From positions 1-41,534 of the forward strand of contig JAFVCL010000043.1 in NCBI GenBank assembly GCA_017479285.1: a DNA stretch of 41,534 nt. Direction: 5' to 3'. Numbering within the stretch: position 1 is the first letter of the stretch; the number at the start of each line of letters is the position of its first letter. Shown piece after piece: positions 7,696 to 16,237 of this stretch. The notes under the pieces are model-generated. The model was not told the DNA's origin, did not search any database, and worked only from the letters and a program-made list of their open reading frames with translations. The translations under genes and the position numbers were made by a program. This stretch comes from Lachnospiraceae bacterium (GTDB lineage: Bacteria; Bacillota; Clostridia; Lachnospirales; Lachnospiraceae).

Positions 7696-8532
7696 TTAAA
7701 TTCTGTCGTATATGCCCTGAATAAATTCCCTTGCCTTAACGGCGTTCTCCGGAACAGTGTTTTCAAGGGTTGCATGCATAAAAGGCTTCTTAAGCTTCAC
7801 AAAACGGAGGATGTTTTCGTACTGCATTTCGCCGGTGCCGCAGGCAACGGATTTAAGGGCTCCATCCTCCACAACAAAGTCCTTCAGATGGAGCATGGCT
7901 ATATCATCTCCCAAAAGCTCAACGGCCTCTGCAAATATCTCTTCCCGCCTCTCGTAATTACTTATATCGAGAAGGTTTACAGGGTCAAAGATTATCTGCA
8001 GATTGGGAGATGCGATCTCATCAAGTACCCTCCTTGCCCTCTTAGGGTCACATACGATATGCTTGAAGACGGGCTCGATCGCAAATATCACGCCGAAATC
8101 CTCCGCACATTTAACAACCGGTTTTACTCTTTCGATAAATACCTTCAGAGCCTCCTCCGAATGGTTTCGCTCCTCGAAACTGTACTCCTCATTTACCGCA
8201 CCGGTCTCCGTTCCCACAACTCCCGCTCCGAGAAGCGAAGCGAACCTTATGTTTGCGAAATATCTGGCATAGGTTTTCTTCATTGTCTCCTCATTGGGAT
8301 TCGTAAGATTAAGATAGCATCCGAGTACCGCTATGTCCTGGTCATATTTTGAAAACAGCTTTTTTAAATACATGGCAAGTCCCGGAGTAAGTGCGCCGTT
8401 ATCCGTCGGAAACTCGCTTATGACCTTTGCGAGCGCAAGATGCCCGCACTTAAAGCCCTGCTCCTTAGCGATGCAGAGCCGCTCCTCAAGGGGTGCCTTT
8501 TTTATATCATGTAATCTTATTCCAAGCTGCAT
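7696..8532 (-). CDS. Sugar phosphate isomerase/epimerase-type TIM-barrel protein
   Basis: A 278-residue xylose-isomerase-like TIM barrel (AP-endonuclease-2 superfamily). Probable metal ligands are visible in the expected order: E in FAIEPV (about residue 152), D in IIFDPVNLLD, H in MLHLKDF and E in HATLENT near the C-terminus. Members interconvert keto- and aldo-sugars or epimerise sugar acids; the substrate cannot be read from the sequence. It is the last gene of the long minus-strand operon that starts near 24024, so a pectin-derived sugar such as rhamnose, arabinose or a uronate product is plausible. GGGAG stands 9 nt before the ATG. A second member of the superfamily, not closely similar, is at 31805-32629. 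Confidence 0.8.
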   Translation of the reverse strand: MQLGIRLHDIKKAPLEERLCIAKEQGFKCGHLALAKVISEFPTDNGALTPGLAMYLKKLFSKYDQDIAVLGCYLNLTNPNEETMKKTYARYFANIRFASLLGAGVVGTETGAVNEEYSFEERNHSEEALKVFIERVKPVVKCAEDFGVIFAIEPVFKHIVCDPKRARRVLDEIASPNLQIIFDPVNLLDISNYERREEIFAEAVELLGDDIAMLHLKDFVVEDGALKSVACGTGEMQYENILRFVKLKKPFMHATLENTVPENAVKAREFIQGIYDRI

Positions 8533-8589
8533 ACTTACATTCTCCCATTTCCGTCACATTTTTCCGTAATCTGTTCCGGTAAAAATATT

Positions 8590-8672
8590 TTTCATTCCCA
8601 GGTCTCAATATTTCAGCCCTCGGCCTTGATTTTTCACTCCCTGCCTTATTCTTTCAGTCCCCGGCCTTAAGG
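8590..8672. repeat. Four degenerate 20-21-nt tandem repeats over the 3' end of the EamA gene
   Basis: Units begin with TTTCA at 8590, 8611, 8632 and 8652, giving periods of 21, 21 and 20 nt. Units 2 and 4 share TTTCAG, then CCC/TCGGCCTT. Unit 4 contains the last codons and stop (TGA at 8654-8656) of the EamA transporter gene; the other units look like decayed copies, each preserving a TGA on the minus strand. The rest of the 8533-8653 gap holds only the ribosome site of the next gene. Confidence 0.75.
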
Positions 8673-9538
8673 TTTATCCTCCACCTTACAAAAGCCACAC
8701 CTATGATCAAAACATATCCTATAATGCTAAGAACCACGGGCAGCTCGTCAAAGAAAAGCATTCCCCAGATGGCCGCAAAAATAACCTGCGTATAGTCAAA
8801 TACGGATATCTCCTTTGCGGGAGCAAATTTATAGGCACTGGTAATGCCGAACTGTCCGAGGGAGGCAAACACCCCCGCAAGAATAAGGCACCCTATCTGC
8901 CAAAGCTCCATGGGATGAAAATCAAAGATCATAAAGGGCGCGGTGACAATACAGGAAAACATCGAAAAGCAAAAGACTATCACAGGTGTCCGCTCTCCCT
9001 TTCTGCCGAGCCTTCTTACAAAGACATAGGCGGTTCCCGCCCCGAATCCTCCGTATAATCCGATAAGTGCCGGTATCGCGGCAAAGCCCGCAGTCGGTCT
9101 TATAATGAACAAGGCACCGATAAAAGCTATCACGGTTGCTATAACATCAACCTTTTTCGGCACTTCCTTTAAGATGGGGATTGAGAGCAGTATCGCAAAA
9201 AACGGAGATAATTTATTGAGCATATTTGCGTCCGCGATAGACAATCTGTCTATCGCATAGAAATTCGCGATAAGTCCGCTTGTCCCGAAAAGACACCTAA
9301 AGAAAATATCTCCGAAGCTGCTTTTTTTTATATGAAACTTTTCCCTGGAGGTAAGAAGCATAAAAAAGGAAATCACCGCGGCAACGGCATTTCTGAAGAA
9401 TGCCTTCTGCATAGTAGGCACATTCCCCGACAGCCTTACAAAAAAGGTCATCAGGGAAAAACCGAAGGCTGCCGCGAGGATACACAGCATACCCTTTATA
9501 TGATCATTCTTTTTCCAGTTTTTTATCTGAGTGTCCAT
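8654..9538 (-). CDS. EamA/DMT-superfamily transporter
   Basis: A 294-residue inner-membrane protein with ten predicted helices and two EamA repeats, the usual length for drug/metabolite transporters. The first repeat opens with GMLCILAAAFGFSLMTFFVR and the second begins near IPALIGLYGGFGAGTAYVFV. Helices are separated by short basic cytoplasmic loops such as RRLGRKGERTP. Members export or import small metabolites; none can be named here. Lying inside the pectin operon, it might carry a monosaccharide or overflow product, which is inference. The ribosome site before the ATG is weak. Its 3' end is tandemly repeated downstream. Confidence 0.87.
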   Translation of the reverse strand: MDTQIKNWKKNDHIKGMLCILAAAFGFSLMTFFVRLSGNVPTMQKAFFRNAVAAVISFFMLLTSREKFHIKKSSFGDIFFRCLFGTSGLIANFYAIDRLSIADANMLNKLSPFFAILLSIPILKEVPKKVDVIATVIAFIGALFIIRPTAGFAAIPALIGLYGGFGAGTAYVFVRRLGRKGERTPVIVFCFSMFSCIVTAPFMIFDFHPMELWQIGCLILAGVFASLGQFGITSAYKFAPAKEISVFDYTQVIFAAIWGMLFFDELPVVLSIIGYVLIIGVAFVRWRINLKAGD

Positions 9539-9571
9539 TTAAAACGCCATAAATCTCATAAAAGACCGGTT

Positions 9572-11143
9572 CTACCCGATAAAATCCGCATCAAGCGAAG
9601 CCTTTTCAACATTCTCAAGAACAGGCTCACTCTCCGCGCTTCCCTCTATCTTAACATTCTCCGCCACAGCTTCCCTTACATTCTTAAGGAAAATGCCGGC
9701 TCCGGACATCTTCGGAAATCCGTCCATCATAATAGGACACTGGGGAGTTCTCTTCTCCTTTGGAAGATAAGAAACTCTTACATCCTTAAGCTCTATCTTT
9801 TCTATAGGTGACTCCGGCAGACCGTTGGCGCAGACAAACGAGGCATCCACCCCTGAGCAGTCCACATTTTCCGCCGTTATGGTTCCAATCCTGGGAGTTC
9901 TATAATCGACAGGAAAAGCGTTCTGGTTCTGCACATAATCCGTATGTCCGTCAGGGTCGCAGAAATAAAACATATTGACGGTTATCGGCATATGCACCCT
10001 GTCCATGGTAAGATCTTCAAATCTAAGATCTGTTATAAGGGATCTTTCTCCCCGTCCTCTCCTTGTCTTAATGCGGAGTCCTCTGTCTGTTTCGGAAAAT
10101 ACACATTTTGAAACGCGGACACCCTTTACTCCGCCTGCCACCTCGGAACCAACGGTTACCGAACCGTGTCCTCTCTCAAGACGGCAGTTTCTTATCTCGA
10201 TCCTTTCGGTCTCCTTGTAATGGTAATTAGCCATATAAAGCTTTCCGCTCTTTATCGCTATGCAGTCATCACCAACGGATATCTTTGTACCGATAAGAAG
10301 GATGTCTGTGCAGCTCTCCGGGTCAAAACCATCCGTATTGGGGGAATTTGAAGGATTCCAGATCTCAAGGTTCATAAACTTAAGATCGTCACTGTAGTAA
10401 GGATGTACTGCCCATGCGGGAGAATTTTTTACGGTAATTCCGCTGACTCTAATATTTTTGCTGCCGGATATAAAAACAAGCTTCGGTCGCCACGCGATCC
10501 TCTTTGTCCTTACATCAACCCACCAGTCTCCCTTATCGGCATTTCCGTTTATACATCCCCTGCCGAATATTTCAACATTTTCGGTGTCTATGGCTGTAAT
10601 GAGCGACGCAAAGCAGTCAAGGGGATTCCCCTCCCAGGAGGCGAGGCTGATCTCCCTGTCGTTGTCATATTCGTTTCTTATGACCCCCGGGAGCACGGGA
10701 TAATGATGTCTGTCGGGATCTCCGTAAACAGTGGCTCCCTCATCTATCCATAGACTCATATCACTCTTTAAAAATATGGGAGTGCAGAAATAATCTCCCT
10801 TAGGAATATAGACAGTGCCATCCTTCGGACAGCTCATTATCGCCGCCTGTATCGCGGGAGTGTCCGGGTGCGTACCGTCTCCGAAAGCTCCGAAATCCTT
10901 TACATTAAGTAAAAAGCTCTCGTGCTTTGTCTTAAAGCGCTCCTTCTGGGAACAGCCCTCTATGGATATCTCATATTCGGTATCCGGTATCAGTCCGTAT
11001 ACGGTTATTACATTCAGATTTGAAACGCAGGCCTCCTTACCGTCGATAAGCACCCTGCAGTCGCTTTCCGTGGCATATCTTGCTCCGGTATTTCTCTCTA
11101 TGCAGATTCCCCTCTTAAATATCTCTATGATCTTAAAATCCAT
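9572..11143 (-). CDS. Polygalacturonase, glycoside hydrolase family 28, cytoplasmic
   Basis: Hydrolyses alpha-1,4-galacturonosyl bonds. Residues 1-75 form a short fibronectin-III-like domain (LNVITVYGLIPDTEYEISI); the right-handed beta-helix starts at LLNVKDFGAFGDG. The four GH28 signatures are intact: NTDGFD (269-274, catalytic D271), GDDCIAIKSG (291-300, D292/D293), GHGSVTVGSE (325-334, H326) and RIKT (357-360). With no signal peptide it would act on imported oligogalacturonides; the N-terminal domain is typical of exo-acting members. It follows GH105 and CE12 in the same operon. AAAGGAG lies 6 nt before the ATG. Rhamnogalacturonan hydrolase activity is an alternative within GH28. Confidence 0.92.
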   Translation of the reverse strand: MDFKIIEIFKRGICIERNTGARYATESDCRVLIDGKEACVSNLNVITVYGLIPDTEYEISIEGCSQKERFKTKHESFLLNVKDFGAFGDGTHPDTPAIQAAIMSCPKDGTVYIPKGDYFCTPIFLKSDMSLWIDEGATVYGDPDRHHYPVLPGVIRNEYDNDREISLASWEGNPLDCFASLITAIDTENVEIFGRGCINGNADKGDWWVDVRTKRIAWRPKLVFISGSKNIRVSGITVKNSPAWAVHPYYSDDLKFMNLEIWNPSNSPNTDGFDPESCTDILLIGTKISVGDDCIAIKSGKLYMANYHYKETERIEIRNCRLERGHGSVTVGSEVAGGVKGVRVSKCVFSETDRGLRIKTRRGRGERSLITDLRFEDLTMDRVHMPITVNMFYFCDPDGHTDYVQNQNAFPVDYRTPRIGTITAENVDCSGVDASFVCANGLPESPIEKIELKDVRVSYLPKEKRTPQCPIMMDGFPKMSGAGIFLKNVREAVAENVKIEGSAESEPVLENVEKASLDADFIG

Positions 11144-11186
11144 GTCGGTCTCCTTTCGGAACTGTATTTATGCCCCCGGTTTTATC

Positions 11187-12326
11187 CTATCTTCTTCTCA
11201 GTATCTCTGTATACGCAAGGAGGAAGGGTGCCACTCCCTTCGCCTCGTTTTCCACAACAGGCTCGCTGAAATAATACTCAAGCGACCCGTCACGACGGTT
11301 TTTCCCTCCGAGTCCCGCAACAAGGCAGATTCCCTTAAGTCCGAGGGTTCCGTCCTCCTGCTCATACAGGTACTTGTCTATTATACCGTCAAAAGCCTTC
11401 TCTCCCACTTTAGCATATTTCGGTGAAATATAGCGGAGTCTTACGGCTTTTAATATCGCGTAAGAAAGAAGCGCGGTTCCCGATGTCTCGAGGTAATTGC
11501 CCTCCGCATCCGCTCTGTCCACAACCTGATAAAACATTCCGCTCTCATCCTGAAAAGGAATAAGGGCATCAATAAGGTTTTCAAGGAGCTTTCCGAAGTA
11601 CCTTTTTTCGTAATAAAGTGTCTCGTCTGTGGCGCTTTCGGTCTCAACAAGAGCAAGCGCAAACCACCCTATCGAACGGAGCCAGAAGTTAGCGCTGCAG
11701 CCGGTCTCCTTATCCGCCCAGTACATCTGCCTGCTTTCGTCATACCCGTGAAAATAAAGCCCCGTAACGGGATCCTTCATATTCTTCTCAACATTCTTAA
11801 ACTGCAAAAGCACATCCCCACATTTTTCCATCTTGCGGAACTTTGTCTCATAGCGCATATAAAAGGGCTCCGCCATATAGAGACCGTCCAGCCATACCTG
11901 GTTCGGATAGATGTTTTTATGCCAAAAGCTTCCCTCTTTTGTCCTCGGCATACTGTCGAGCTGGGATCTTACAAGATCGAGAGCCTTCTTGTATTTTTCG
12001 TCCCCGGTAAGCTCATAAAGATAAAAAAGATTGCTTGCGGTATTTATATTGTCGAGATTATACTCATCCACGGAATAGGTGCTGATGGTGCCGTCCTCCC
12101 GAACAAAGTAATCGATAAATGCCTTTGCAAAATTATAATATCTGTCCTCTCCGGTGTACTCATACAGCGATAAAAGCGCCGTTATCATGCACCCGTCGAT
12201 ATAATTCCACTTATTCGGTCTGTCCGAGCTGACAAGTTCCTTATTCCACATGGGTCTCTCGGCACTGGAATTATCGAGAAGATATTCAATATAATTCTGG
12301 ATCCTTTTTTCTGTTTCTTTAGTCAT
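11187..12326 (-). CDS. GH105 unsaturated rhamnogalacturonyl/galacturonyl hydrolase (YteR/YesR-like)
   Basis: Removes the 4,5-unsaturated uronic acid from the non-reducing end of pectin lyase products, releasing the ketodeoxyuronate that feeds KduI. The protein is 379 residues from the ATG at 12324-12326, the normal family length. I chose this start because GGAG lies 6 nt upstream; the frame stays open for 50 more codons, but that part overlaps the CE12 gene and resembles no GH105 sequence. The (alpha/alpha)6-barrel motifs are present: WNYIDGCM, LDNINTASNL (D92) and YPNQVWLDGLYMAEPF (D147, the expected catalytic acid), plus NFWLRSIGWFALALVE. There is no signal peptide. It lies between CE12 and GH28 in the operon. 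Confidence 0.92.
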   Translation of the reverse strand: MTKETEKRIQNYIEYLLDNSSAERPMWNKELVSSDRPNKWNYIDGCMITALLSLYEYTGEDRYYNFAKAFIDYFVREDGTISTYSVDEYNLDNINTASNLFYLYELTGDEKYKKALDLVRSQLDSMPRTKEGSFWHKNIYPNQVWLDGLYMAEPFYMRYETKFRKMEKCGDVLLQFKNVEKNMKDPVTGLYFHGYDESRQMYWADKETGCSANFWLRSIGWFALALVETESATDETLYYEKRYFGKLLENLIDALIPFQDESGMFYQVVDRADAEGNYLETSGTALLSYAILKAVRLRYISPKYAKVGEKAFDGIIDKYLYEQEDGTLGLKGICLVAGLGGKNRRDGSLEYYFSEPVVENEAKGVAPFLLAYTEILRRR

Positions 12327-12351
12327 CTTTAGCTCCGATCTTAATATAATA

Positions 12352-13113
12352 TCAGTCCGCGGTTTCATCCTTAAAGGAATCGCTTCCGTCTCTTTCCTCA
12401 CCCTTTTTAAGAACGATATAGGGCTTGTCCGCCTTGTTACTGTTGGTATCGAAATTCGCCGAATCCCTCGGCACAAAAAGGCTGCTGTAAGGTTCTCCGA
12501 GCTTTATGAGTTCATCCGCGATAAAGCCCGCAAAAACAACGGCCCCGTGAACGGAAAGATGCGAATTGTCCTTCGGGTACATATACATGGGTCTTGAGGC
12601 AAAATCTCCGATGGCGGCAAGATATGACTCGCTGAGCAAATTAAGATCCGCCACGGGAACATCCAACTGCCCCGCAATATCCTTCGCCGCCCCGGGATAT
12701 TTTCCATGACTGCCCGGAATAAAGGCTCCGGTTTTTTCATCGAATTTTCTTCTTGCGAGAGGCGTTATTATAACGGGCATTGCTCCGTGCTTTCTTGCCA
12801 TATTTACGAACCTTGCGAGATTATCCTTAAAGTCCGTGTCCGCCGCTGCGTATCTTGCGGGATCCGACTCCTTTTCGTCATTGTGTCCGAACTGGATAAA
12901 CAGAAAATCACCATCGGTTATCTCATTTTCTATCAGTTCAAATCTACCCTCATCTATAAAGGATTTCGTGCTTCTCCCGTTTACCGCAAAGGACTTAAGA
13001 AAAACATCATCCTTAAGATACCATGTAAGCCCCTGGGATAGTCCTGTCTGTGGATAAGTCGCTATTTTGTTGAATGTGACCGTACTGTCTCCGGCGTACA
13101 ATATTCTTTTCAT
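12352..13113 (-). CDS. SGNH-hydrolase, rhamnogalacturonan acetylesterase type (CE12)
   Basis: Removes acetyl groups from galacturonate residues of rhamnogalacturonan. A 253-residue protein with the four SGNH blocks: GDST (Ser10 nucleophile), NGRSTKSF (oxyanion glycine and Asn), QFGHND (76-79) and KDNSHLSVHG (Asp182 and His185). These match YesT/RhgT of Bacillus. There is no signal peptide, so it is probably cytoplasmic. Residues 215-253 are a hydrophilic tail (NSNKADKPYIVLKKGEER) outside the usual fold. GGAGG lies 5 nt before the ATG, and the start overlaps the stop of the MATE gene by 4 nt, indicating coupling. Confidence 0.9.
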   Translation of the reverse strand: MKRILYAGDSTVTFNKIATYPQTGLSQGLTWYLKDDVFLKSFAVNGRSTKSFIDEGRFELIENEITDGDFLFIQFGHNDEKESDPARYAAADTDFKDNLARFVNMARKHGAMPVIITPLARRKFDEKTGAFIPGSHGKYPGAAKDIAGQLDVPVADLNLLSESYLAAIGDFASRPMYMYPKDNSHLSVHGAVVFAGFIADELIKLGEPYSSLFVPRDSANFDTNSNKADKPYIVLKKGEERDGSDSFKDETAD

Positions 13114-14495
13114 TTTTCCCTCCTGTATGTCTTTATGATCGTTGGCAATACAGTTATAAGAGATATGATTCCCGCGGATACATTGCTTACCATCATGGTA
13201 ACTCCCACAGCCTCCGATCCCATGGATGTGAACCTTTGTAATACAAACAGAACAGGGACACGGAAGATGAATACTCTCGCAATGTTAAGAAACATTACCG
13301 TCTTTGCCTTGCCCATCCCGATAAGGAAAGCGTTGCAGGCGGAGGCCGCTCCGAGGGTCATATAGCCTATCATCTCGTATCTGTGGATACCCACTATCAT
13401 ATCGCAGAAAGCTGGGTCGAAATTATCCTTCGAGCTCGCAAATACCTTCGCAAGAAACGGCAGGGTAAATGAGACTATGGTAAAGCCGATGGCGCCTATT
13501 ATAACATCAACGATCAGCAATCTTACAAAGACACCTACCGTCCTCTTATACCTTCCCGCGCCCCGGTTCTGGCTTACAAGGGCAGAGGCACCGTCATGCA
13601 TTCCCGAGTGCCAGTTTGTCGTCAGTCCACCGATATTGTTGGATATACCAAGAGCCCCGACAGTCAGCGCGCCGTACATACCTGACATGGAATTTACGAC
13701 CACTTTTCCTGCCGCAAAAAGCATCTTTTCCGCGGCTACCGGGTATGATAGCTTGAATATCGGCAAAAGCGTATCCCTGTGAAAATCCGCGTATTTTATA
13801 TCAAATTTAAAGCAGCCCTCATCCCTTATCATCGATACTACGGCGACAATAAACAAAACCAGCTGTGAAAGCATCGTCGCTACCGCTATCATAATAACTC
13901 CGCTCTGGAGAACATATATAAACAACGCGGAGAAGGAAAGCTTGATCGCTATAACGAGAATATTGAGTATCATCAGCTTCTTGCTGTGTCCGCGGCTTCT
14001 CTCTATAGCTATATATACCGTATTAAAAAAGCTCAGCGTAAGGATAAGGATCTCAACCCTGAAGTATCCCACGCCCTCGTCTATAAGCTCTGCCGGGGTA
14101 GCCAGCAGTTTTAAAAAGGGTCTTGCAAACGGTATAAGAGCAACCGCGATAAATACACCAACCGCTATGGCACTCACATATAATGTGGAGCAGCGCTTTC
14201 TTACCGTTTCAAAGTCGCCCTGACCGTAGCTTTCCGATACACGAATAGAACCGCCCACGGCAAGTCCGGAGCCGACGGCGGTTACCATTAAGGTTATCTG
14301 TGACAAGCTTGAAATAGCTGAAACCGCCTGTGAACCGATATGGGCGGCCATTAGAGCATCAATAGTTTTGAATATCGCCTGCATTGCCTGATAGAGGGCA
14401 AGGGGCATACAAACAGAGAAAAGCACCCTCAGCAGTGGCGCGTTAAGTGCATATTCTCTGAACTTTTCATCCTTTTTGGAAACAAATCCTGCCAT
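13110..14495 (-). CDS. MATE-family (MOP superfamily) efflux transporter
   Basis: A 461-residue membrane protein with twelve predicted helices in two MatE repeats (about residues 15-210 and 240-440), the standard MATE length. Recognisable family segments include SVCMPLALYQAMQAIFKTID in helix 1, LMAAHIGSQAVSA and GLAVGGSIRVSESYGQGD. It exchanges cations for organic substrates; no substrate can be assigned. It lies between the transporter block and the carbohydrate esterase in the operon and overlaps CE12 by 4 nt. The ribosome site upstream of its ATG is poor (17-nt gap after the ATPase gene), so it may depend on coupling. Confidence 0.88.
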   Translation of the reverse strand: MAGFVSKKDEKFREYALNAPLLRVLFSVCMPLALYQAMQAIFKTIDALMAAHIGSQAVSAISSLSQITLMVTAVGSGLAVGGSIRVSESYGQGDFETVRKRCSTLYVSAIAVGVFIAVALIPFARPFLKLLATPAELIDEGVGYFRVEILILTLSFFNTVYIAIERSRGHSKKLMILNILVIAIKLSFSALFIYVLQSGVIMIAVATMLSQLVLFIVAVVSMIRDEGCFKFDIKYADFHRDTLLPIFKLSYPVAAEKMLFAAGKVVVNSMSGMYGALTVGALGISNNIGGLTTNWHSGMHDGASALVSQNRGAGRYKRTVGVFVRLLIVDVIIGAIGFTIVSFTLPFLAKVFASSKDNFDPAFCDMIVGIHRYEMIGYMTLGAASACNAFLIGMGKAKTVMFLNIARVFIFRVPVLFVLQRFTSMGSEAVGVTMMVSNVSAGIISLITVLPTIIKTYRREK

Positions 14496-14512
14496 GATCT
14501 AAAAAAGTTAAT

Positions 14513-15589
14513 CTACAAAACATTTTCTGTTTCCCCATCAAAGAGATAAACGCTTTCATACGGGATAGAGAATGTTATATTGCTGTCAGTATCGGGTGTA
14601 TCATGGGGATCAACCTTAAGGATAGCCTGCCGGTCTCCCACCGTAATATACACATTTGTATTATCTCCCAGCATCTCAGTAAGCTCTACATTACAACCGA
14701 TCTGGTAAGAATCATCCTGTTTGCCGAGAACGATTGCCTCCGGTCTGAACCCGAATACGATCTCCCTGCCTTCATAACCCGCGATCTTATCGGCAAACTT
14801 TTTGCCAAGATCGATCTGCTGGTCTCCGAACGCGATGCAGCCGTCTTTAAGGACTCCCTTTACAAAGTTCATGGGAGGCTCGCCGATAAATCCGGCAACG
14901 AACACATTCGCAGGGCTGAAGTAGAGCTCATGGGGAGTACCTACCTGCTGGATATAGCCGTCCTTCATAACCACTATCCTGTCAGCCATTGTCATAGCCT
15001 CTGTCTGGTCGTGGGTAACATAGATGGTAGTAGCCCCGATTTCTTTATGAATCTGCGTTATCTCCGAACGCATAGTAACACGCTGCTTGGCATCAAGGTT
15101 TGAAAGAGGCTCGTCCATAAGGAAGATACCAACCTTACGGATTATGGCTCGTCCTACAGCGACACGCTGTCTCTGACCGCCGGAAAGAGCTCTCGGAAGT
15201 CTGTCGAGATAATCGGTAAGTCCGAGGATCTTTGCGGTCTTATAAACACGCTCCTCTATGACATCCTCATCCACGCCCTCAAGGGTAAGTGAGAAGGCAA
15301 GGTTATCATAAACCGTCATCTGGGGATAAAGAGCGTAGCTCTGGAAAACCATGGCCACCTCTCTCTGACGGGGACCCAATTCGTTTGCTCTCTTACCGTT
15401 TATAAGGAAATCTCCGCTTGATATCTCTTCAAGTCCCGCTATCATACGAAGTGTTGTGGACTTTCCGCATCCCGAAGATCCAACGAAAACGATAAATTCA
15501 CCCTGCTCTATATCAAGATTAAAATTATGTACGGCATGAAATCCATTGGGATAAATCTTGTTAAGATTCCTGAGTTCAAGATAAGCCAT
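14513..15589 (-). CDS. ABC transporter ATPase, UgpC/MsmK/MalK type (second of two)
   Basis: The energising subunit of a carbohydrate uptake ABC system, 358 residues, the usual length for the type with a C-terminal OB-like regulatory domain. Visible motifs are Walker A GSSGCGKST (about 37-45), Q-loop FQSYALYPQM, signature LSGGQRQR, Walker B IFLMDEPLSNLDAK and switch YVTHDQTEAM. The C-terminal domain starts around GEPPMNFV. AAAGGAG lies 7 nt upstream, and the ATG immediately follows the stop of the 213-residue membrane protein. It is clearly paralogous to the ATPase at 16789-17874 but divergent (GSSGCGKST versus GPSGCGKST; REVAMVFQSYALYPQ versus RDMAMVFQNYALYGH). Having two different ATPases for one permease pair is unusual. 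Confidence 0.95.
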   Translation of the reverse strand: MAYLELRNLNKIYPNGFHAVHNFNLDIEQGEFIVFVGSSGCGKSTTLRMIAGLEEISSGDFLINGKRANELGPRQREVAMVFQSYALYPQMTVYDNLAFSLTLEGVDEDVIEERVYKTAKILGLTDYLDRLPRALSGGQRQRVAVGRAIIRKVGIFLMDEPLSNLDAKQRVTMRSEITQIHKEIGATTIYVTHDQTEAMTMADRIVVMKDGYIQQVGTPHELYFSPANVFVAGFIGEPPMNFVKGVLKDGCIAFGDQQIDLGKKFADKIAGYEGREIVFGFRPEAIVLGKQDDSYQIGCNVELTEMLGDNTNVYITVGDRQAILKVDPHDTPDTDSNITFSIPYESVYLFDGETENVL

Positions 15590-16231
15590 TTAAACACTCC
15601 TTTTAGCGTCACTAACTATTTTTTTGAAAAGGTTCTTCATCCCCACAAAGCCCATGTCTATTCCCATGCAGAACACTCCGAAAAGTATGGGCTCGACTCC
15701 GAGGAATATTTTTTCAGTGTTACCGGTGATTCTCATGAAGACAAGATTCACACCGTTATATATCATATAAACAACAAATATAACCACAAAAGCATACAGT
15801 ATATTCAGTATAAACGAGATATACTTCTTCTTGGGAAACATCATCCACTTGTCAAGTGCGCCCTCTGTCTCCGCAAAATACCTTATCAGGTTATTCTCAA
15901 GCAGGTCCGTAACTATACCGTATCCGATACCGACGACAATGACCGTATCTATCATTGTCCCCAGATACCCTCCCAGTCCCCACACGAAGAAAAAACAGAT
16001 CATTGCGGCGAACCAGAACTTTATAAGTATTACCTTTACGATATCCGGCAGTTTGAATTTACCCTGCCTGCTCTTGTATTTATTGAGCTCTTCCTTTGAA
16101 TACTCGGGTGCTTCCCCCTTGTTTGCGTTTACAAGATCCTCTACAGCCTCGGTCTTAAGCTTATAATATCCGGCTGCGGTTTTCTTCTCGTCTTCGGAAG
16201 GCCCAGCATTCTTTTTCTTACCAAATGCCAC
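15590..16231 (-). CDS. Unrecognised membrane protein, four predicted helices (213 aa)
   Basis: I do not recognise this family. It starts at a GTG (16229-16231) with GAGGAG 9 nt upstream. The first 60 residues are soluble and highly charged (KKKNAGPSEDEKKTAAGYYK; YSKEELNKYKSRQGK). Four hydrophobic segments follow, near 66-85, 88-106, 130-155 and 168-188, ending in a basic tail (KKIVSDAKRSV). It is sandwiched between another small membrane protein (6-nt gap) and an ABC ATPase with which it abuts, so it is co-translated with transporter subunits. It shows no EAA loop, so it is not a normal importer permease. A role as accessory subunit of the sugar transporter is inference from position only. 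Confidence 0.75.
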   Translation of the reverse strand: MAFGKKKNAGPSEDEKKTAAGYYKLKTEAVEDLVNANKGEAPEYSKEELNKYKSRQGKFKLPDIVKVILIKFWFAAMICFFFVWGLGGYLGTMIDTVIVVGIGYGIVTDLLENNLIRYFAETEGALDKWMMFPKKKYISFILNILYAFVVIFVVYMIYNGVNLVFMRITGNTEKIFLGVEPILFGVFCMGIDMGFVGMKNLFKKIVSDAKRSV

Positions 16232-16237
16232 GAAGCG

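Noticed and set aside
9332-9811. Long plus-strand open frame (159 codons) over the EamA and GH28 genes.
   Set aside because: It is antisense to two clear genes, has no ribosome site and no recognisable motif; it arises from codon bias of the real genes.
12327-12476. Fifty-codon N-terminal extension of the GH105 gene.
   Set aside because: It overlaps the CE12 coding region, is Arg/Thr-rich without family similarity, and the ATG at 12326 has a good ribosome site.
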